From CAZDET01 sp964504335 (GTDB lineage: Bacteria > Bacteroidota > Bacteroidia > Chitinophagales > Saprospiraceae): 6,478 bases of DNA. Under the pieces are notes generated by a model that was not told where the DNA came from, did not search any database, and worked only from the letters and a program-made list of their open reading frames with translations. This document shows positions 4,212 to 6,478 of the stretch, in pieces (position 1 is the first letter of the stretch; every line of letters starts with the position of its first letter). Position numbers and translations under genes: made by a program. The stretch covers positions 1 to 6,478 of the forward strand of contig CAZDET010000123.1 in assembly GCA_964504335.1 (NCBI GenBank). The letters run 5' to 3'.

Positions 4212-6478
4212 CTATTGCTGGCGGACCAATTTGATAATCGGATTCGCCAACTGTTCGTTGTGCAGGCGCAGGTAATACGTGCCCGGCTCCATCGCGTTGC
4301 GGTTGGTACCAAAGTCAAGTTCGAACTTGGTCTGACCGCTAGTCAGGTCGATGATGCCATTGGCTACTTGCTGGCCGGCAATATTGATCAGTTCGTACGG
4401 TACGCGCTCGTTGAGCGATTCGGTCAGTTCGATCACCAGCACTTCGTTACCCAGTGGGTTCGGATAAGCCGTGGCCTGTACATTCCGGTTCGGGAAGTCG
4501 AATCCGGCATTTACACCAACGGGCTGCTGTAGATCGATGGTCGTCGGATTGAGCGATGCGTTGGTGTTCACCACGGAGAACGTGATGGTTTCCGTACCGA
4601 GTACACTTCCGTTTCCGCCAGACTGGCTGTATAGCGTGACGGTCAGCGTGTAATTACCCGGGAGGAACGGCCAGGCATTGTAATTCCTGTTGGCATCCGA
4701 TCCTTTATCACCATTCAGGGCATAGGGGGCTGCAGTTTCCGTCTTGTCCTTCGGCTTCGGCCCGTTCAGATCGAAAACTACGCTGCCTACCGAAATCTGA
4801 GCATCGTAGATAATGGTCTTCGCAGATGGACCAACGTTGACTATATCGCCATCCTGCATCGGGCCAATCAACACATTCGCATCGGCATTTACCAGCACAA
4901 AGTTGGTTGGGTTGCCGCCGCCAGGTTGCTCCGTGATGGTGACTGATACCTGGTCGGTATCGGTGGCACCGCCGTTATCGGTTACCGTGAGCGTGAAGGT
5001 GTAGACACCTTCGCCACGCGTCAATTCGAAGGTCTCGCCGGTACCCAGAACATTACCGCCTTCTGACCAGACATAGCTGGTGATGTTTCCGTCGGGGTCA
5101 GCCGACTGGCTACCGTTGAGGATGAAGGTCTGCGTCTGTCCTTGCGGTACTTCGAAGGTCTGATCGCCGTTGGCATCGGCAATTGGCGGGATATTCGCCA
5201 CGCCTTCCTCTTCAATGACGATCGTTACATTATCGGTATCGGTGGCTCCGTCGTCGTCGGTTACGGTGAGCGTGAAGGTATAAGTACCTTGGCCACGCGT
5301 CAGGTTGACCGTCGGATTCGTGCTGATCACGGTATTGCCTTCCTTCCACTCGTAGCTGGAGATTATGCCATCGCTGTCGGTAGAACCAGTGCCATCGAGC
5401 GTGAAGGTCTGCGTCTGCCCCTGCTGGACGGTGAAGCCCTGGTTTGGACCGGCGTCGGCAACCGGCGGATCGTTGGTCGGAATTTCCTCGTTGATCGTGA
5501 TGGTTACGTTGTCGGTGTCGACCGCTCCTTCGTTATCGGTTACGGTGAGCGTGAAAGTGTAGACACCCGCGCCCCGTGTCAATACAACCTGCTGAGCGTT
5601 GCCGACTTGCTGGCCGCCTTCCGTCCACAGGTAGCCGACGATAGTACCATCGGAATCCGTAGACCCGTTGCCGTTGAGCGTAAAGCTGATCGTTTGCCCC
5701 TGCGGTACGGTCAGCGCCTGGTTCGGGCCGGCATCCGCTACCGGCGGGATGTTGCCGCCTGCTTGATCGATTACATTGAACGAAATCGACTCGGTAGTAA
5801 TAACGCTTCCATTACCACCACTGCCGCTGAAGACGGTAGCCGTGATCGTGTGGCCACCGAGGTTGAAGTCGAAGACGTTGTAGTCGATCGCGTTGGCCGG
5901 TCCTTTGTCCCCGTTGAGTGCGTAGGGGGCCTTCGATTCGGTCTGGTTCTTCGTCGACTCACCCGTAAGTTCGAACTTAACGCTGCCCACGGTGGTCTGG
6001 GGCTCGTAGATGATGGTCAATTGCTGACCGTCTACCGCCTTGTTGACTGTGGCGTTATTGCTCAAGTTACGCAGGATATTATCAGTACCAGCGTTCACCA
6101 GCACGAAGTTGGAAGTGCCACCCGTGCTGCCCGGGTTAACCGTAACGATGACTTGATCGGTGGCAGTAGCACCTTCGTTGTCCGTAACAACAAGCGTTAC
6201 GGTAGTGACTCCCACCGGGAAGGTAGCTGTTGGGCTAACTGTATTCGGGATCGAAACGCCCGGTGCGCTCCAGTTGAAGCTCGCGATCGTTCCGTCGGAA
6301 TCGGAAGAGCCGCTTCCATCCAGGGTGATGCTCTCGAAGCCGTCGTTGTCGTTGTCCGTTACAGTCTGATTCGAACCGGCATCGGCTACCGGAGCCACAT
6401 TCTGCGGATCGGCCGGCGTTACGGTGATCACTACCTGATCGGTAGCGGTAGCACCGTCGTCGTCGGTTACCGTGAGGG
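4212..6478 (-). CDS. Large secreted PKD-repeat protein with C-terminal type IX secretion sorting domain (5' end outside window)
   Basis: At least 754 residues are visible; the frame runs off the right edge inside a PKD domain (LTVTDDDGATATDQV), so the GTG at 6431 is not the start. In protein order: the end of one PKD domain (6478 to about 6414); PKD 1 (about 6400-6133); an Ig-like module starting SNFVLVNAG with APYALNGDKG (about 6117-5765); three tandem PKD domains (5747-4911) with the usual PPVADAGPNQ start, GSTDSDG turn and YTFTLTVTD end; a second copy of the FVLVNA/APYALNGDKG module (about 4907-4566); a short linker; and a type A Por-secretion C-terminal domain (about 4485-4212) with YPNPLGNEV, ELINIAGQQV and GTYYLRLHNE motifs ending KLVRQQ. 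PKD modules are extracellular beta-sandwich spacers or binding units. The C-terminal domain directs export through the outer membrane by the type IX system, usually with surface attachment. Any catalytic or adhesive head would lie upstream of the window. It is a separate unit from the fusion gene, as a terminator follows it. Confidence 0.92.
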   Translation of the reverse strand, partial: LTVTDDDGATATDQVVITVTPADPQNVAPVADAGSNQTVTDNDNDGFESITLDGSGSSDSDGTIASFNWSAPGVSIPNTVSPTATFPVGVTTVTLVVTDNEGATATDQVIVTVNPGSTGGTSNFVLVNAGTDNILRNLSNNATVNKAVDGQQLTIIYEPQTTVGSVKFELTGESTKNQTESKAPYALNGDKGPANAIDYNVFDFNLGGHTITATVFSGSGGNGSVITTESISFNVIDQAGGNIPPVADAGPNQALTVPQGQTISFTLNGNGSTDSDGTIVGYLWTEGGQQVGNAQQVVLTRGAGVYTFTLTVTDNEGAVDTDNVTITINEEIPTNDPPVADAGPNQGFTVQQGQTQTFTLDGTGSTDSDGIISSYEWKEGNTVISTNPTVNLTRGQGTYTFTLTVTDDDGATDTDNVTIVIEEEGVANIPPIADANGDQTFEVPQGQTQTFILNGSQSADPDGNITSYVWSEGGNVLGTGETFELTRGEGVYTFTLTVTDNGGATDTDQVSVTITEQPGGGNPTNFVLVNADANVLIGPMQDGDIVNVGPSAKTIIYDAQISVGSVVFDLNGPKPKDKTETAAPYALNGDKGSDANRNYNAWPFLPGNYTLTVTLYSQSGGNGSVLGTETITFSVVNTNASLNPTTIDLQQPVGVNAGFDFPNRNVQATAYPNPLGNEVLVIELTESLNERVPYELINIAGQQVANGIIDLTSGQTKFELDFGTNRNAMEPGTYYLRLHNEQLANPIIKLVRQQ
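4566..4907 (-). repeat. Second copy of the FVLVNA/APYALNGDKG module
   Basis: This segment of about 114 codons encodes NFVLVNAD, IIYDAQISVGSVVFDLNG, APYALNGDKG, a Tyr-Asn pair, PGNYTLTVTLYS and GGNGSVLGTETITFSVV. The same order of motifs occurs at 5765-6117. The APYALNGDKG codons of the two copies are exactly 1200 bases apart (4701-4730 and 5901-5930). The pattern looks like an immunoglobulin-like beta-sandwich found in other large bacterial surface proteins; I cannot give it a secure family name. Confidence 0.75.
4911..5747 (-). repeat. Three tandem 279-bp repeats encoding PKD domains
   Basis: Three consecutive units of exactly 93 codons lie at 5747-5469, 5468-5190 and 5189-4911. Equivalent proline codons fall at 5747, 5468 and 5189. 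The conserved plus-strand string cggttac(c/g)gtgagcgtga starts at 4979, 5258 and 5537, again 279 bases apart. Similarity is visible at DNA level as well as in protein, which suggests fairly recent duplication or ongoing recombination between units. PKD 1, further upstream in the gene, is more diverged. Confidence 0.85.
5765..6117 (-). repeat. First copy of the FVLVNA/APYALNGDKG module
   Basis: This segment of about 118 codons encodes NFVLVNAG, IIYEPQTTVGSVKFELTG, APYALNGDKG, DYNVFDFNLGGHTITATVFS and GGNGSVITTESISFNV. It precedes the three tandem PKD domains, while its partner at 4566-4907 follows them, so the two modules frame the PKD block. Confidence 0.75.

Noticed and set aside
4091..4318. 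In-frame N-terminal extension of the fusion protein by 76 residues
   Set aside because: It would run through the terminator at 4184-4152 and into the type IX sorting domain of the upstream gene, and its residues look like an antisense or out-of-frame translation. The caspase fold begins right after the ATG at 4090.
4911..5747. Periodic repeats as a CRISPR-like array
   Set aside because: The 279-bp units are a continuous coding frame for PKD domains, with no short repeat/spacer structure.
5365..6369. Plus-strand open frames rich in Ser/Val/Thr over the PKD region
   Set aside because: They are antisense readings of the repeated PKD codons, recurring with the same repeat period, with no independent coding evidence.

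Overview
The window looks like chromosomal DNA from a Bacteroidota species, probably of the Lewinella/Saprospiraceae type. Three things point that way: a C-terminal type IX (Por) secretion sorting domain, a lipoprotein with an acidic stretch after the lipidated cysteine, and start codons without clear Shine-Dalgarno sequences. Base composition is moderate, around half G+C by eye. The genus-level guess is inference only.

Layout. At the left edge (2-298, + strand) is the 3' end of a SpoU/TrmH-type RNA 2'-O-methyltransferase gene. Everything else is on the minus strand and reads right to left: the 3' part of a very large secreted PKD-repeat protein (6478 to 4212), a hairpin terminator (4184-4152), a 986-residue caspase/SGNH-hydrolase fusion (4090 to 1130), a 92-base gap holding a possible RNA hairpin, a small lipoprotein (1037 to 357), and a second hairpin terminator (333-292) whose U-tract overlaps the stop codon of the convergent methyltransferase gene.

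The two terminators bracket the fusion gene and the lipoprotein gene, and no terminator lies between them, so these two are probably one transcription unit. The PKD protein appears to be a separate surface or secreted product. The methyltransferase is a housekeeping-type neighbour.

The most notable gene is the fusion. One polypeptide, with no visible signal peptide, carries a complete metacaspase-type protease at the N terminus (His96, Cys159), a beta-rich middle region, a strongly basic linker, and a complete SGNH/GDSL-type hydrolase at the C terminus (Ser763, Gly790, Asn821, Asp957/His960). A protease joined to an esterase-type enzyme suggests an activatable effector, possibly released by self-cleavage at the basic linker. 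That role is inference; no known defence or toxin partner is visible in the window.
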